The notes below the pieces were generated by a model. That model had not been told where the DNA came from. It ran no database searches and saw only the letters and a program-made list of their open reading frames with translations. 64,000 nucleotides of DNA from Hydractinia symbiolongicarpus (Eukaryota > Cnidaria > Hydrozoa > Anthoathecata > Hydractiniidae): the NCBI RefSeq assembly GCF_029227915.1, contig NC_079882.1:28942001-29006000 (forward strand), given 5' to 3'. This document shows, one piece after another, positions 31,801 to 43,244 of this stretch. Each line of letters opens with the position of its first letter. Within the stretch, counting starts at the first letter, position 1. The position numbers and the translations under genes are program-made.

Positions 31801-34800
31801 ACAGCATTTGGAAAGGGAGCGTTTGCTAGCTGAACAAAAACGACAGTTGGAAGTTTTGAGAAAGCAGCAACAAACTTTGTCATCGCCCAACGAAAATAAA
31901 GTACGTACACGTTTTTATTAATTAACTCGTTTTTGTAGGTCTTGAAAAAGTAAAACCCTTTTTTCGTTTTTAGAACACTTTACTTAAAGGTCAAACTCGA
32001 CAAATAGGTGTAAAAGACCCCAGGCTTAAAGGTGCCTCAACCAGTTCTAATACAGTTCCAACCAGAGAAAAGGTGACCTCGCATTCAGATGCCTCAAAGC
32101 AATTTAAATTCAACGCGAAAGGGAACGATGGCGCAGTGTCCGTTATGAATAAAATAATGACAACGCTTAAAACAAAACCAACAGCGCAACAACTTGCAAA
32201 AGAAAGGATGACCAAAGGGAAACGGTCTCCCATGACGAGCCCTACAAATGTCAATGCACCGTCAACGAAGGCATCTAAATCAGTATCTCCACTACCTAAG
32301 TCAGTATCTCCACCAACTACACCTAACAAAACCGCTACTACTAACTCTACATCCTCCACGACAAGCAAAGTAACCGCTTCTAATTTAAACTTAGATTCAC
32401 CCAAAAAGACTCGAGAAGTTGTTTCGGATCCGCCCAACCATTCAGGTACTGTGGCACCACCTACTTCAGTGCCTCCTTTGCCTTATTCTGCAGCATTCAC
32501 ACAGTTAAGTACACGTGACATGCAAATTGCAGCGCAAGCAGCAGCTATTGCTACTGCCATGCATCAGATGCAATCAGGTATCAACGCCCCGATGGTACCT
32601 GAGCAGTCGGCCATGATTGCAGCGCAACTCGTTAAAGTGATGCAAGGTAGCACGCAGCCTGCTCTTAACCCAGTCACAACCACAACCGCAGCCATTTCGA
32701 GTGAGGTTAATGCCGTTGTAACCACCACGTCCGTAACTTCCAGCCCGTTGCCAGTATCAGTGAATCAACAAACCTCATTCGCAAGGACGGATGGAAAAGA
32801 GAAAAAGTCTACTGAAGAAGGGCGATTGAATGAACGCCGTAAAGATCGATATCAGGAACGGGAGTCGCGTAAAGATGAATTCGCACGTGATGCTCAAGAT
32901 AATACGCGTAAAATCCCAGGAAACGATCGCAAGTATAATGGGTCAAGAAATACTTCTCCACCGTCTGACCAAGCAGAGGCACGGAAGCAGAGGGAAAGAA
33001 TCAAAGAGAGAAATAAATCTCCTGAAAGAAGGAAAGACCAATCGTCCAACAACAAAAGGGCAAATGAAGGTAACGAACACACTGAGAGGCCGAGAAAAGC
33101 GCGTGCTCGATCTCCCTCAAGATATTATTGCAGGGTGGAACAAAAAATGGAGGTAAACAAGCGAGTGGAGGAGAAAGAAAAACAATTAGTTTTACAACGC
33201 ATTCGAAAAAACTCAGGTGGCGAAGTAGGTGGGAAAATGCGCAAAAAATCGGACTCTAGCACGCACGACGAAACCTTACCGGATGATTTGGAAAACATTG
33301 AATTACCGGAAGTTGAGACAGTTCTTACTCCAAACGTCCGATCTTCTACCCAACCAGCACCTGCTGTTAAAACGGAAAATTTGGTGGGGATGAAACCTGA
33401 TAAAATGACGAACATGGAATGGGAAGCTCTTAAAAAAATTCGCAAGAAGGAATATATCGTATTAAATACGAAATTGCTCGATGTAAAACGAAAGAAGGAG
33501 CAGCCCTTGGACCCTAACGTGTTTTTAAAGTTAAAAGATGAGGTCATTAATTTAAATAATTACTTTTTATCTTCCAGTTTTATTTAAATTTATTTTTAAG
33601 GATGTCATAAAGCATTAGGTCGTTTGAATTTATTAAATAGTTGCTTACCGAGAACGATGAAATAGAAACTGTTTACAGTAACACAAGAACCTAGTTGTTT
33701 GGGTGTGGCGTTTATTAAAGTTAGGGAAAAGGGTTTTAAATCCATTAGGAGGTTGTTACTAAATTGAATTGGGTGGTGCTTTAGGGCGTTAATTATTGTA
33801 AGAGTGAGTTCACATATTTACCTTTTTCATTTCTAATCTGTATAATTAGGGGGAGGGGGCTTATAAAAAGGCGATTTATATTAAAGTGAGTGGTAGAAGT
33901 TTTTGAAATTTTGGGTTGTGTCTCCATTCCCTACAATTAGGCTACCGAGAGTATTTTTTTTGAAGTGTAAAGACAAGATTTTCGGAACATTCTTCAGATG
34001 TTCAACTCTTAAAAATTGACAGTTTACATAGGATGAACTTTAGTCCTCGACAAAACTGTTTATGACAAGTTGCTGACCTAAAACCTCAAAGCTGTTTTCA
34101 TGTTGATGTGTACACATTCAGTTGACGTCTGTCAGTGTGAAACTGTCGTGACGTCCAGTGTGAAACTCAACAATTTGTCAAATTTCGCGGACTTTCTCAA
34201 AATCATCTTCTCAAGGTTTTATATTACAAGAATAAGTACTCGCCAAAAAGAATAGCCGCCCATAGAAGTTTGTGAAACATAACCAGGAAGCTTGGACTCA
34301 AGAGTTTAAAATGTTTATAACAACTAAAACAGAAAATTTATTTGCACATGTCTGATAATCAAAGTTAGCCTGAGGGAAGTTTAATATGGTTGGAATTCAT
34401 ATTGTATTAACATATCACTTAAAACCTGAGCGCTGACCAAAAAAGATTGCTAATAAAGGGTGCGAGAATGTAATCTTCGCGATAAAACTAACCAAGCGTT
34501 TATGCTTCTATTGAATTGAGTTTTGTTAATTTGAATCATAGTATGTATGATTCTCTATTGTTTTCACATTATAGGCAGGTTTTAAATTCAAGGAAGGGAA
34601 ACTATCGAAAGAGCAGACAGATGATATATTTAATCAAATTGATGTGATAAGGAACGAAATCAAACTTCACCAGTCCAACGAGCACCTGCACTGGAGATCT
34701 CGCCAAGACCTCAACCATCTTTCACCACTGAAGCATCCTGCTGGAAGAAACAATGTACGCCCGAGGTTCAATGATCCCAGACACCCTGCTGTTTTCAACG

Positions 34801-37800
34801 ATGGGTTACCACAACATCACATGCGAAACGGGCCACGTCATTTCAGGGGTGGACCTCCTCATCGCCCTCATATGGGGGAGAGATTACCTTTACACGTAGG
34901 GGAAGGTCCGTCTCATATTCGAGACAGATTACCGCCACCGCATATGGCAAATGGACCTCGCCCAAACATTAGAGAAAACGCAGTACCACCATTTATTCGA
35001 GAAGGGCCCCCACCACCACATATGAGAGAAGGACCTGTTCCACATATGAGAGAAGGTCCCTTGCCATCACATCTCAGAGATGGTTACCCACCAGACCACA
35101 CTAGAGAGGGTCCCATACCACCACATCTGAGAAATGGACCTCCACCTGTACATCGAGAGGATGATGGCCCACGACCTCCTTTTATAAGGGATAGACCCCA
35201 TTTTAGAGATGCGAATATGGGACATGAATTTAATGGACCACCGAGATTCAACGGACCTCCGAAACATTTTAGAGAGGGGCCACTACCTCCACATATGGCA
35301 AATGAAAACATGGAACCAAGAATGACAGAACAAAATTTCTTTCGAAGTAATTCACCCCAGCCGCCTATGCACTATGTAGAACCGCCATACAAAGAGTCGT
35401 TTGAACCAAGACATAGTGAAGGTAACCATCGCTGTAAGTCTTTTGACAACTTGAAAAGTAAATCGATTCTAAGTTTGTTTTTTTTACTTTTTAGCTCGTA
35501 AACCTGTGGACGTTTCCAATCTACTAGGGCAATTATTTCGAGCTGGCATTCTTGATAACGTGAAAACAGAGCCTGAAGTAGATTTGAACGTTCCAACGAT
35601 ACCCTTTAATCTGGATGATTTGCGCAGGTAGTTTGTTTGTGAAAAAAATAATTATTTGCTACTGTTATGATTAACGTTTATATATATACAAAATTTTGTG
35701 TTTTATAGGCGACATCAAGCCGTTATTAATCACTTGTTTCAAGGTCTGCAATGCTCTTCCTGTGGTCAGCGGTTTCCTGACGATGCTCGGCAACAATATA
35801 GCGAGCATTTGGACTGGCACTTTCGTCAAAACAGAAAGGAGAAAGATGGCGATCGCAAAGTTAGCTCCCGTACTTGGTTCTATGATCTTTCAGTAAGTAC
35901 CCAAGTTCCATAAGTACTGGGAAGTCATCTAAATGACGTTTCAGGCCAAAATTGGTATTTGTTTTTGACAAAATTTGGCACAGTTAACAAAAAAGTATGC
36001 TGAACATAATGGTGCCATCATGATTTTGATTTTTGTCACCTAAATGTCATTTTAGGCCAAAATTGGTCCAAAAATTAAAACTACTTTATTTTCAACAAAA
36101 TTTGACACAGTTAACGTATGCTGAACATGATGGTGACATCAAAATTATGATTTCTTGTTATCTAAATGTCATTTTAGGCCAAAATTGGTCCAAAAATTAA
36201 AACTACTTTATTTTCAACAAAATTTGGCACAGTAAACAAATAAAGTATGCTGATTATGGTGGTGAGGTCAAAATTTTGATTTTTTGCCACCTTAAATGTC
36301 ATTTTAGGCCAAAATTGGTCCAAAAATTAAAACTACTTCATTTTTAACAAAAATTGGCAAAGTTAACAAAAAAGTATGCTGAACATAATGGTGACATCAA
36401 AATTTTGATTTTTTGTCAACTAAATGCCGTTTAAGACCATAAACGTTTCAATCGCAAGACTTTCAACCATAAATGATAGGCTGTATTTTTTGTTAGCAAT
36501 TTCTTTTAAAATGTGAGTTTATTATGACACGTTTCGTTTTGTTTGCGTTTCTTGTAAGATATAATGTCACTTGTGTGCTTTATCTTCAGAGCTTCATGCA
36601 CCAAACCTCTTCGAATGTTTGGCATGATAACACAACAAATTAGCAGGTTGTCATCAAATATTTTGGTAGCGAGCGAAAATTCTTAGAGCCCCCAGGGCTT
36701 CTTGTTCATTTTTAAATACGCCTGCGTAGCGTAAGTTTATTTTTAATCTTTTTATCCTCGTGTTTTAGGATTGGATTGAACATGCAGAAAAAACTGTGGG
36801 AGAAGACGGGAAGGGTGAGTTGATACGTTAATAGCTAAAATACGTTCTATTACGGCTGGATTTATTGTTGGAAATATTTTTATAGGTTAAAAAAGGCCAA
36901 TTTAGGCGATTTAATATTTTCATGCGGAATTTTTAGTTCAAAGTGAGCTTTTTGAAGCAGAAAAAGCTGTTAAAAGCGAAGAGTCGGACGCTCCAATCAA
37001 GACAAGCCGGAAAAAGACGGAAGACCGATCTGTGCCAGTTTTGCCTGATGATGGAGAAGCGGTATGTAATCAATATTTGTCAAATATAAATGCATGTACT
37101 CGTGTCCAGAAGTTTTAGTTGACTTAATATTGTTTGCTAGGTATGTTCTGTATGTATGGAGCCATTAGAACAGTTTTGGGATGAAGACCAGGAGGAATGG
37201 CGTTACTCTAAAGCTGTTCGAGAAAATAAAAAGGTATTCGGCCTTCTCCGTTATTCAATTCATTGCAACTTAATGTTTGATTTATTGCAACTTAATGTTT
37301 GTTCGATTCATTGCAACTAAATATTTATTGTGGATTAAATGACTTTCCTTTCACAGGTGTATCATTACCATTGCTTTACCGATTATGTTCCCGTAAGTGA
37401 TTTTTTATGTTTGTTTGCTTGTTTGCTTTTTTGACTTTGCATGTCCTATGCAAACATTGCTTTTTGCACTTGTATATTTATTACTAATTTATTACCTTTT
37501 AAAATCTCACATGTACAGAAGGGGGGGTTAAAAAATATATATAGATGCCTCAAATTTTTGAGATATATTGAAGTAAAAGTAGTAACCGAACAACAGATTC
37601 TTTTCCAAGATGTCTAAGGGGTAACTTTTAATCAATCAAATTTTGCCCTCTTTCCTAGAACCTTGACTAAATGTTTCAAAATTGACCCTGTACCGAGTAT
37701 GCGCCGTCGGTCAATGTCGCTCCATCTTGACCTCCATTATCTGGAAATACACCATGTCTTTACTAATTTTGAGTCCATAAAAGCAGTTGCACAGTCATCT

Positions 37801-38993
37801 CAAACTATTTAAAAAGTTGCAGCGCATTCAAGTCAACCTAAGAAAGTTTGTGTATTTAAACGTTGTACGGATCCATTTTTCTATCCAAATTAAAAATCTG
37901 AAAAGCTACCTAGAATATATATTTTGACGTGTAATCTTTCGTGCAAGCACTACAGTGTGACAAGACATTGTTGCTTTCAACAGGAGAATTTTAGGTATGG
38001 ACGAATAGTGGTACGGCGTACAGATGCACACAAGTAAAAAGTGGAAAACCAGGATGTTTATTTATTATTCTTGTATTTATTTAATAAGGATGCATATTGT
38101 TTGTTGAAAAGTGAAGCAACTCAAATTCTTATTTCGAATATAAAAATAAATTTCAGCATGAAATAATATTACATTCGCTCTTTTATGTTATGCCAGATTA
38201 GATCTTGTTTGATTTTTTGTGTTTTATGGTTTAGTTTGAGTTTGAACAATCGACTACCCCAAGGAGGACACCAAGGTCTTCGGTTACCGATGATACAAAG
38301 CAGGAATTTGACTCTTCGTTTTCACCACCACCTGAAATAAAAGAAGAGCCTGAAGAAACACAGCAAATAATACCCGTCAATACCAAACTGAACGCGCGTA
38401 AAGATGACGGAATTTCCGACGTGGCTCCCGAAAACAACTTGGAGTCTCAAAAGTGTTTAAAAGAAAGCACTAACGTCACTTCAACACTAACAAAATTGTC
38501 TCTGCCTAAACCTACAGAAGTCATACCTGCTGACAGTATCAAGAAGGAACCGCCTTCGCCCAACGACGAACAACAACAAAAATTGGTAGTAAATAAAGTA
38601 ACAAAAGCTGACACCGTCAAAGAAAAACCCGTGGAAAAAATTGATCAGCAAAAGAATGAGACAGAAAATTTGGATGAGCTGGATGCTCCCAACTCTCCCG
38701 AGTTTCCGTTCGTATCGAGCGCAACTCTACAGAGTATTCCGGTATCGCCTACAGAAGAAGTAATTACGAAAAATGAGGACGGTTCAGTTACGAAACTGGA
38801 CGCAGGAACTGAAAATGTTATAATTGGCGTCAAAAGAAGTATAGACAGCGATTTTGAAAGTAACGCGAGAAAGGAAATGAAAATGGACGTAAAAGCTGAA
38901 ACGTCAATAAATGATTGTGCTATAAGTGTTGAAGAGCCTTGTGTAACGGAGGTTCAACCGAAGTTAAATAAATCTGATAACGAGGCTATATAA
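25827..38993 (+). CDS. PCF11: PCF11, cleavage and polyadenylation factor subunit
   Basis: Nuclear subunit of cleavage factor II. It binds the phosphorylated RNA polymerase II C-terminal domain and couples 3'-end cleavage to termination. Exons: 25827-25988, 29248-29373, 30004-30222, 31501-31659, 31751-31900, 31974-33542, 34575-35421, 35495-35627, 35709-35892, 36769-36814, 36937-37061, 37141-37233, 37357-37392, 38235-38993. All junctions are in frame: 4608 nt, 1535 residues, close to the human length. Residues about 1-140 form the CID (YTSALSDLNFNSKPMINVLT; LYLLDSILKNIGGEYV; FKLRNTWAQYVP). A charged coiled coil follows (exons 4-5), then a Ser/Pro/Arg-rich region, REGP repeats (exon 7), a first zinc finger (CSSCGQRF ... 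HLDWHF, residues ~1136-1157), a second (VCSVCMEP ... VYHYHCF, ~1241-1278), and an acidic tail. The start follows AAAC just before the ATG. The exon 6 donor is GT-CATT, a poor match to consensus. Divergent from calnexin. Confidence 0.96.
26432..27138 (-). mobile_element. Non-autonomous Helitron, distal unit of a tandem pair
   Basis: Minus-strand element starting TCTATATAATAATACGCC at 27138 and ending at 26432 with a GTGGATTTTTCCAC hairpin, then CGGGCCTTATCGA and CTAG, followed by T. The interior has repeated AAACGCTGATCAAGAAAATG-like blocks and several TGACGTCA octamers, with no ORF of note. Its 5' TC directly abuts the CTAG of the next element. It lies in PCF11 intron 1. Confidence 0.9.
27139..27855 (-). 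mobile_element. Non-autonomous Helitron, proximal unit of the tandem pair
   Basis: Same family as its neighbour, with the same interior blocks in the same order. On the minus strand it starts TCTATATAATAATACGCC at 27855 (preceded by A) and ends in the hairpin plus CTAG at 27139-27142. The pair as a whole is flanked by A and T, the expected single A^T target, so it probably inserted or amplified as one unit. Confidence 0.9.
28010..28378. repeat. Foldback MITE in PCF11 intron 1
   Basis: The left arm includes TTTTGGCTTTAGCATTTGCG, TGACAGGAAAAAAGATG; the right arm includes CATCTTTTTTCCTGCCACGC, AAATGCCAAAGCCGAAAGAG. The arms extend outwards to TAGATAGATTCCA and GGAATTCATCTATA. The unpaired centre is about 180 bp. 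Related copies are at 23120-23320 (half) and 59336-59625. No coding capacity. Confidence 0.72.
28984..29195. mobile_element. hAT-like MITE with perfect TIR and 5-bp duplication
   Basis: The perfect 15-bp terminal inverted repeats are CAGGCCTTTTCAGGA (28989-29003) and TCCTGAAAAGGCCTG (29176-29190). The flanks are CTAAT on both sides (28984-28988 and 29191-29195), a clean 5-bp target duplication. CAGG-type ends with a short duplication resemble hAT-type elements (hAT groups with 5-bp duplications are known). The interior has GAGGCGTGC-type repeats. Located in PCF11 intron 1, 50 bp before exon 2. Confidence 0.8.
35922..36440. repeat. Intronic tandem repeat, about 120-bp unit, about 4 copies
   Basis: In the PCF11 intron after the first zinc-finger exon, a unit containing ATTTTAGGCCAAAATTGGTC, ACAAAATTTGGCACAGTTAAC, AAAGTATGCTGAACATAATG and GGTGACATCAAAATT repeats about four times with a few differences per copy. 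No reading frame runs through it. Confidence 0.9.
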
Positions 38994-40434
38994 CCATACG
39001 ATAATATGGTTAGCCTCTTGTCGGTGTTTTTATTTTCGACGCGCGTGCAGCGGATAAATGTTTCTGGGTTTTTGTTTACATTATTGCTGCAGTGAATTGC
39101 AGTTCAAAATATGAGCGCAACATGCTGACATATCACGCGCTGTGCTTTTGTGTTATTGTTTGTGATATGACGACGTTCTTGAGCGTGACGCGCTACATTC
39201 ATTTTAGTCAATTCTTGATGTGTTTAGTGATGCGCGTTCTATGTGCAGCATAATACACGCTCGTGCGCGAAACGCTGCGAAATTTCGTTAAAATTGAAGA
39301 ACAATAAAATTGTAGATTTTTGGTACATAAAGTATTGAATATTCCACTTGGATATCGTCAGAAGAATTAAGAAGAATAAATTACCTCAAAGTGACTTTTG
39401 TTTTTTTTTTCTTAGACTGAACCTTTTGTAACTAAATGCTTTCATATATTTATCACCTTTATAATTTAGTGGCTTTAATAGGTGTTTTAATTACACTAGG
39501 CGATCTCCTTCGCAGGACCCACCTGTTAACAGTGCGTCATAATAATTAGTAACTTCGACTCAAATTTGCAAATATTTATTCTATTTTTAATTTTTTTGCG
39601 GAATATGTTTTTGGCAAATAAAAGATTTTAATAAAAAGGTGCGGAACATATGTTTCGATTGAAATATGTCTGGAAGAAATGTATTTAAAAGAAATTTACA
39701 ATTGTGCGACTGAATTTTTTTAAGGTTTGCTTTATTATGTACAATTTTTCTGAAGATACTTTTGTGAATGGGATCTAAAATTGCAAAGGATTGCATATTA
39801 CAAAACACATTTGTCAATTCCAACGTGAAAGGAGTATGCTAGAATTCACGTTCTAATTAATGGAAGCAACTCGTTCCCAAGGAAAGAGGTGCCTAGTTGA
39901 TTAACTGGAAATTAACAACTTTTAGGTCCTGGAAACGTTTTGATTTTTGGCAAATCGTGTTAAGTAGATGATGACGTAATTTTGGGAGGGGGTCGACTGA
40001 ATACATGGGGGAGGGAGGAGTAAAAAATAGGCAAAAATTGAATACGTAATATGTGAACGCTCCCTTATTTAGATTTCTTTCTATTGTGGCTTCTCGTTGA
40101 AGTATATGACATGCGTGTTTCTGGATGTCAGAAAATGAAACTAGTTAAACTTTAATGGAGTTAATATTTAATTTGGGGAGAGGAAAGAGATAGTGTACAT
40201 CATTTTGATTTTAAGTGTCAATCTTAGGATAATCTCGATCTAAATCTCATAATAATTAAACTTGGAACCCCCAGTGTGTTTTCAGATACGGACGAATGTG
40301 CGCGAGTATTATGAACTCGTCTTGATTCTTAAAGAATTGAATAACTTTTCAAATGATAATTTTTTAACAAATTTAATTTAACAGCCAGCTGGAACAATAT
40401 ATTATGATTATAAAATTTTATAAACTTTATTAAG
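38994..40434. other. PCF11 3' UTR and convergent intergenic region
   Basis: Follows the PCF11 stop. An AATAAA at 39303-39308, about 310 bp after the stop, is the best poly(A) signal. The rest, up to the 3' end of the SPATA4-like gene on the other strand, is AT-rich with no exon I can support. Confidence 0.6.
39303..39308 (+). promoter_or_regulatory. PCF11 poly(A) signal
   Basis: Canonical AATAAA about 310 bp downstream of the PCF11 stop, followed within about 100 bp by a T-rich run (from about 39399) that could serve as a downstream element. Confidence 0.6.
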
Positions 40435-42360
40435 TTACTTCACGGTGTTTTTTAGTAAATTATCAACTCCGTGTTGTTTCACAGATATTTCTCTCGTCGT
40501 TGGTTGAATAGTCTTTGCAGCTATAACGCAAAACAACTTACATGAAACAGAACTATTAACAACAGAACGAAAACATAATTTCAGAATTGCCTCTTTAAAC
40601 CAAGATGTAAAAAAAGCTTCACCTACATTGTATGTCTTTCTCTTTGCAACTTTTATTGGACGAATGAAAATCTTCATCATCAACTGACTTGCGAAGATTC
40701 CGCTCGCATATACTCGGTTTAATACCAAACCGCTCTACATAAACAAGTTTACCTATTATTACGTAACCAACAACCTATATCCGGTTGGAAAAATTGCGCA
40801 AATATTTTATCTGTTTTATCAGACGATTAGAAAATAAAACATAAAAGGAGATTTCATTTGCTGCTAATCAGTCTGTTTTGCTAAAAGGCATTTTTGGTTG
40901 TTTTTTAACTTTATTCACGAAATTTTCTTCTTTTAAAACAATGAAAGAAAGTAACGGCTTTAAAGGGAAAGTTCGGTCAAAAATTACATTTCAATAATCA
41001 ATTCAGTTCAGTTCTTCCAAAGAAAATTCTGGTTCAAAATTGAAGTGTCTGAGTGTGGATAAATCAGGTATGTCATCGTTTTCATCTTCGTTAGAACTTG
41101 AATAGCTTCGAATTTGATCCATTGCTTACAAAACTAACACTGTATTTTCAAAGAAGTAATTTGTTACAGATTTGAAAAGAAATATAGCAGGAAAAAAGTA
41201 GATTCTTCTAGCAAACTGTGTAGCCTGTGTTGTGACTCTTTCAAGCGATGCAATGTTTTGAACTATGAAACGTCATACTTGAGTTGGAACCTAGCTTTTT
41301 TTTCTGACGCGCTTTTTTAAAAACGGAGCATTTTCAAGAAGTTTGTGTCAACATTAGAGACATTTCCGAAACTCGAAGTTTAATGAAGTGAAGTTTTTTT
41401 GTTTTTATAAGCATAAATACATGGAATTGTAAAATAAATTTTTTTTGACCTAACTTCCCCTTTAACACAACTTGTCAACCTACCAGGATCTTCCTTCCTT
41501 TGAAGTTGTCGATTTTGAATATGCACTCGAATGATTCCAAGAGCCTATAAGATCATGGTGATAACAAAAGTCTACAAGAGACAATCTTTCTTTGAATAAT
41601 AATAAAATGGGCATTTCACATTTCATGGGGTGTTTCAACAGTTCCAAAATTTTAGCACGGTACTGTTTTAAAGTGATTCTTAAAGTAAGCCATTCGTGTT
41701 TTCTAAAGAAAATATGTGTAAATTCAATATGACTAATCTTTGATACAAATTATTACCTTTTGATTGCAAATAATGCTATCAGGATCTGTAATAAACTCCG
41801 AATTAGCAATGTTATTTTTTATTGCCTAAAACAACAAAAAAATGAAAAAGTTTCAACTCTTTTATCGTCTACCTTTTATGATCATTTAGCTTGCGACAAA
41901 CCTGCGTTGCAGTTGAGCGCGCGTGAAATGGCAGGCCCTGCTGGTAACCGTTGTCAGAAAAATCAACTTCCCCTTCACTTGGTAAGGTTGATATCCTAAA
42001 CGAGATAACAAATAAATGATCATGCTCTTTTGGTTATTAACAAGTGCAGGGTGGCCACAGATCTCACACGTCATAGTATTAGGAGATTGTAGGATAAATT
42101 AGTTTCTGGGTTCAAATTTTAGGCTATTTAGGAGATTTCAAAAGGTGTGGCCAAGCCAGTGCAGGAAGACATTCATTCTTATTTTTCACATAAGGTTTAT
42201 AGTCAAATATTTGATGAGAGAACAAACTTGTTTTCACATACGTGCGATTCGTTAGAATAGTATATATCCTTTGAATAAGCAACGAAGCAGCCCTTGGTTT
42301 GCAATGTATGGTACCTTCAATTTCACTTTGTGGAATGGCAAATTCCTGTTGTCCAAAAAA
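40435..42360 (-). CDS. SPATA4: SPATA4-like protein (C-terminal part; 5' exons not found)
   Basis: SPATA4 is a testis- and cilium-associated protein with an N-terminal CH-like domain. Six minus-strand exons join in frame: 42242-42360, 41902-41995, 41757-41825, 41484-41544, 40627-40683, 40435-40520. The first reads QSEIEGTIHCKPRAASLLIQ and matches the end of the family's CH-like domain. Then come GYQQGLPFHARST and AIKNNIANSEFIT, and the C-terminus TTREISVKQHGVDN resembles the HREIHVKQ end of vertebrate SPATA4. Consistent phases over five introns argue for a living gene. The exons for the first part of the CH-like domain are not visible just upstream. They may lie beyond the SDR gene at 43245, or the gene may be 5'-truncated. 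The assignment comes from remembered family motifs, without an alignment. Confidence 0.72.
40960..41465. mobile_element. TTAA-flanked non-autonomous DNA transposon (Kolobok-like ends)
   Basis: Imperfect inverted ends of about 30 bp. The left is TTAAAGGGAAAGTTCGGTCA; the right is TGACCTAACTTCCCCTTTAA on the plus strand. TTAA stands at both edges (40960-40963, 41462-41465). The AGGG start after TTAA differs from piggyBac CCCT ends and resembles Kolobok-type elements. It lies in the last-but-one region of the SPATA4-like gene, between exons 40627-40683 and 41484-41544. Confidence 0.7.
41003..41122 (-). pseudogene. 39-codon acidic ORF inside the TTAA element, likely transposon gene N-terminus remnant
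   Basis: Minus-strand ORF beginning MDQIRSYSSSNEDENDD and containing HFNFEPEFSLEELN before the stop. The Ser/acidic start followed by a short FxFEP motif resembles the N-termini of transposon-borne genes that are abundant in cnidarian genomes, but I cannot name the family. Its position in the middle of a TTAA element supports a remnant of the parent element's gene. Too short to function as a transposase. Confidence 0.4.
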
Positions 42361-43244
42361 CTAAAAAAAAATAGAAAAAAAACACATACATATTCTGTTG
42401 CTTCGTATAACACTAAAATTTGTTAAAGGACCAATACTTTATAGAATTCTTTTTTTGAGAATCATCAATTTTCAAATTTAAGAATATTGTAAGAATAATA
42501 CTCCATCATCAGACACCAAATAGTTTTGTTTTTCGACAAATTTCAAATAATCCGAATTATTTACTTTGCTTAGTACATACTAGCTTTTCCTCGCGATCTT
42601 TAAAATGTTATCACATTTATAAAGTTTTGAACTGAAGTATATAATGTGTGTTCTTAGATAACCGCGTAGATATGGAAGCAGTTAGTTTAAACATACTAAT
42701 TTAATACGATGATTAAAAAGAAATAAGTGGATAGAAAATTGTTAAATATGCTATATGAAAAAGAACATATGCACATAGTACAACGAACAGGCCGTGGACA
42801 AGCCGTGACCTGAAACAAGAAGAAGATGCAAGAAGATATAGAAAAGAAACTTAGTCACTATGGTTGCGAGCACTAAAGGTTTCTTATTGTGCACATTCAG
42901 AACATATTGTTATTCACACATAAAAAAAATGTACACAAAGAACACTGTAGTGTGTGCCTTAAGATGTTTTTGATAATAATTTCTTTCATTGACATAAATT
43001 ACCATTCTAAGTAGAGATAAGATACGTCTTGTAAAAATAATTTGATTGGTGGGGAAAACAAACAGGCTTAAAAATCATTGATGACAATCATAAGGAATGC
43101 TTTGTTTAAAATATGTTGTAATGAGGACGCATTTAAGCAGATTAGATGCTAATGGAGAAAAAAGGATAATGCATAATGTGTAAGAAAAAAGGAGGGAGCG
43201 CAGCTGTTTGATTGCTACCTTCTGTTTGTGGAATATCCTGAGTT
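42361..43244. other. Intergenic region between SPATA4-like and the first SDR gene
   Basis: AT-rich. I looked for CH-domain exons of the SPATA4-like gene on the minus strand and saw none. It contains the 5' flank of the SDR-like gene that starts at 43245. Confidence 0.5.

Noticed and set aside
31991-32437. 148-codon minus-strand ORF
   Set aside because: Antisense shadow of PCF11 exon 6; no family similarity and biased composition.
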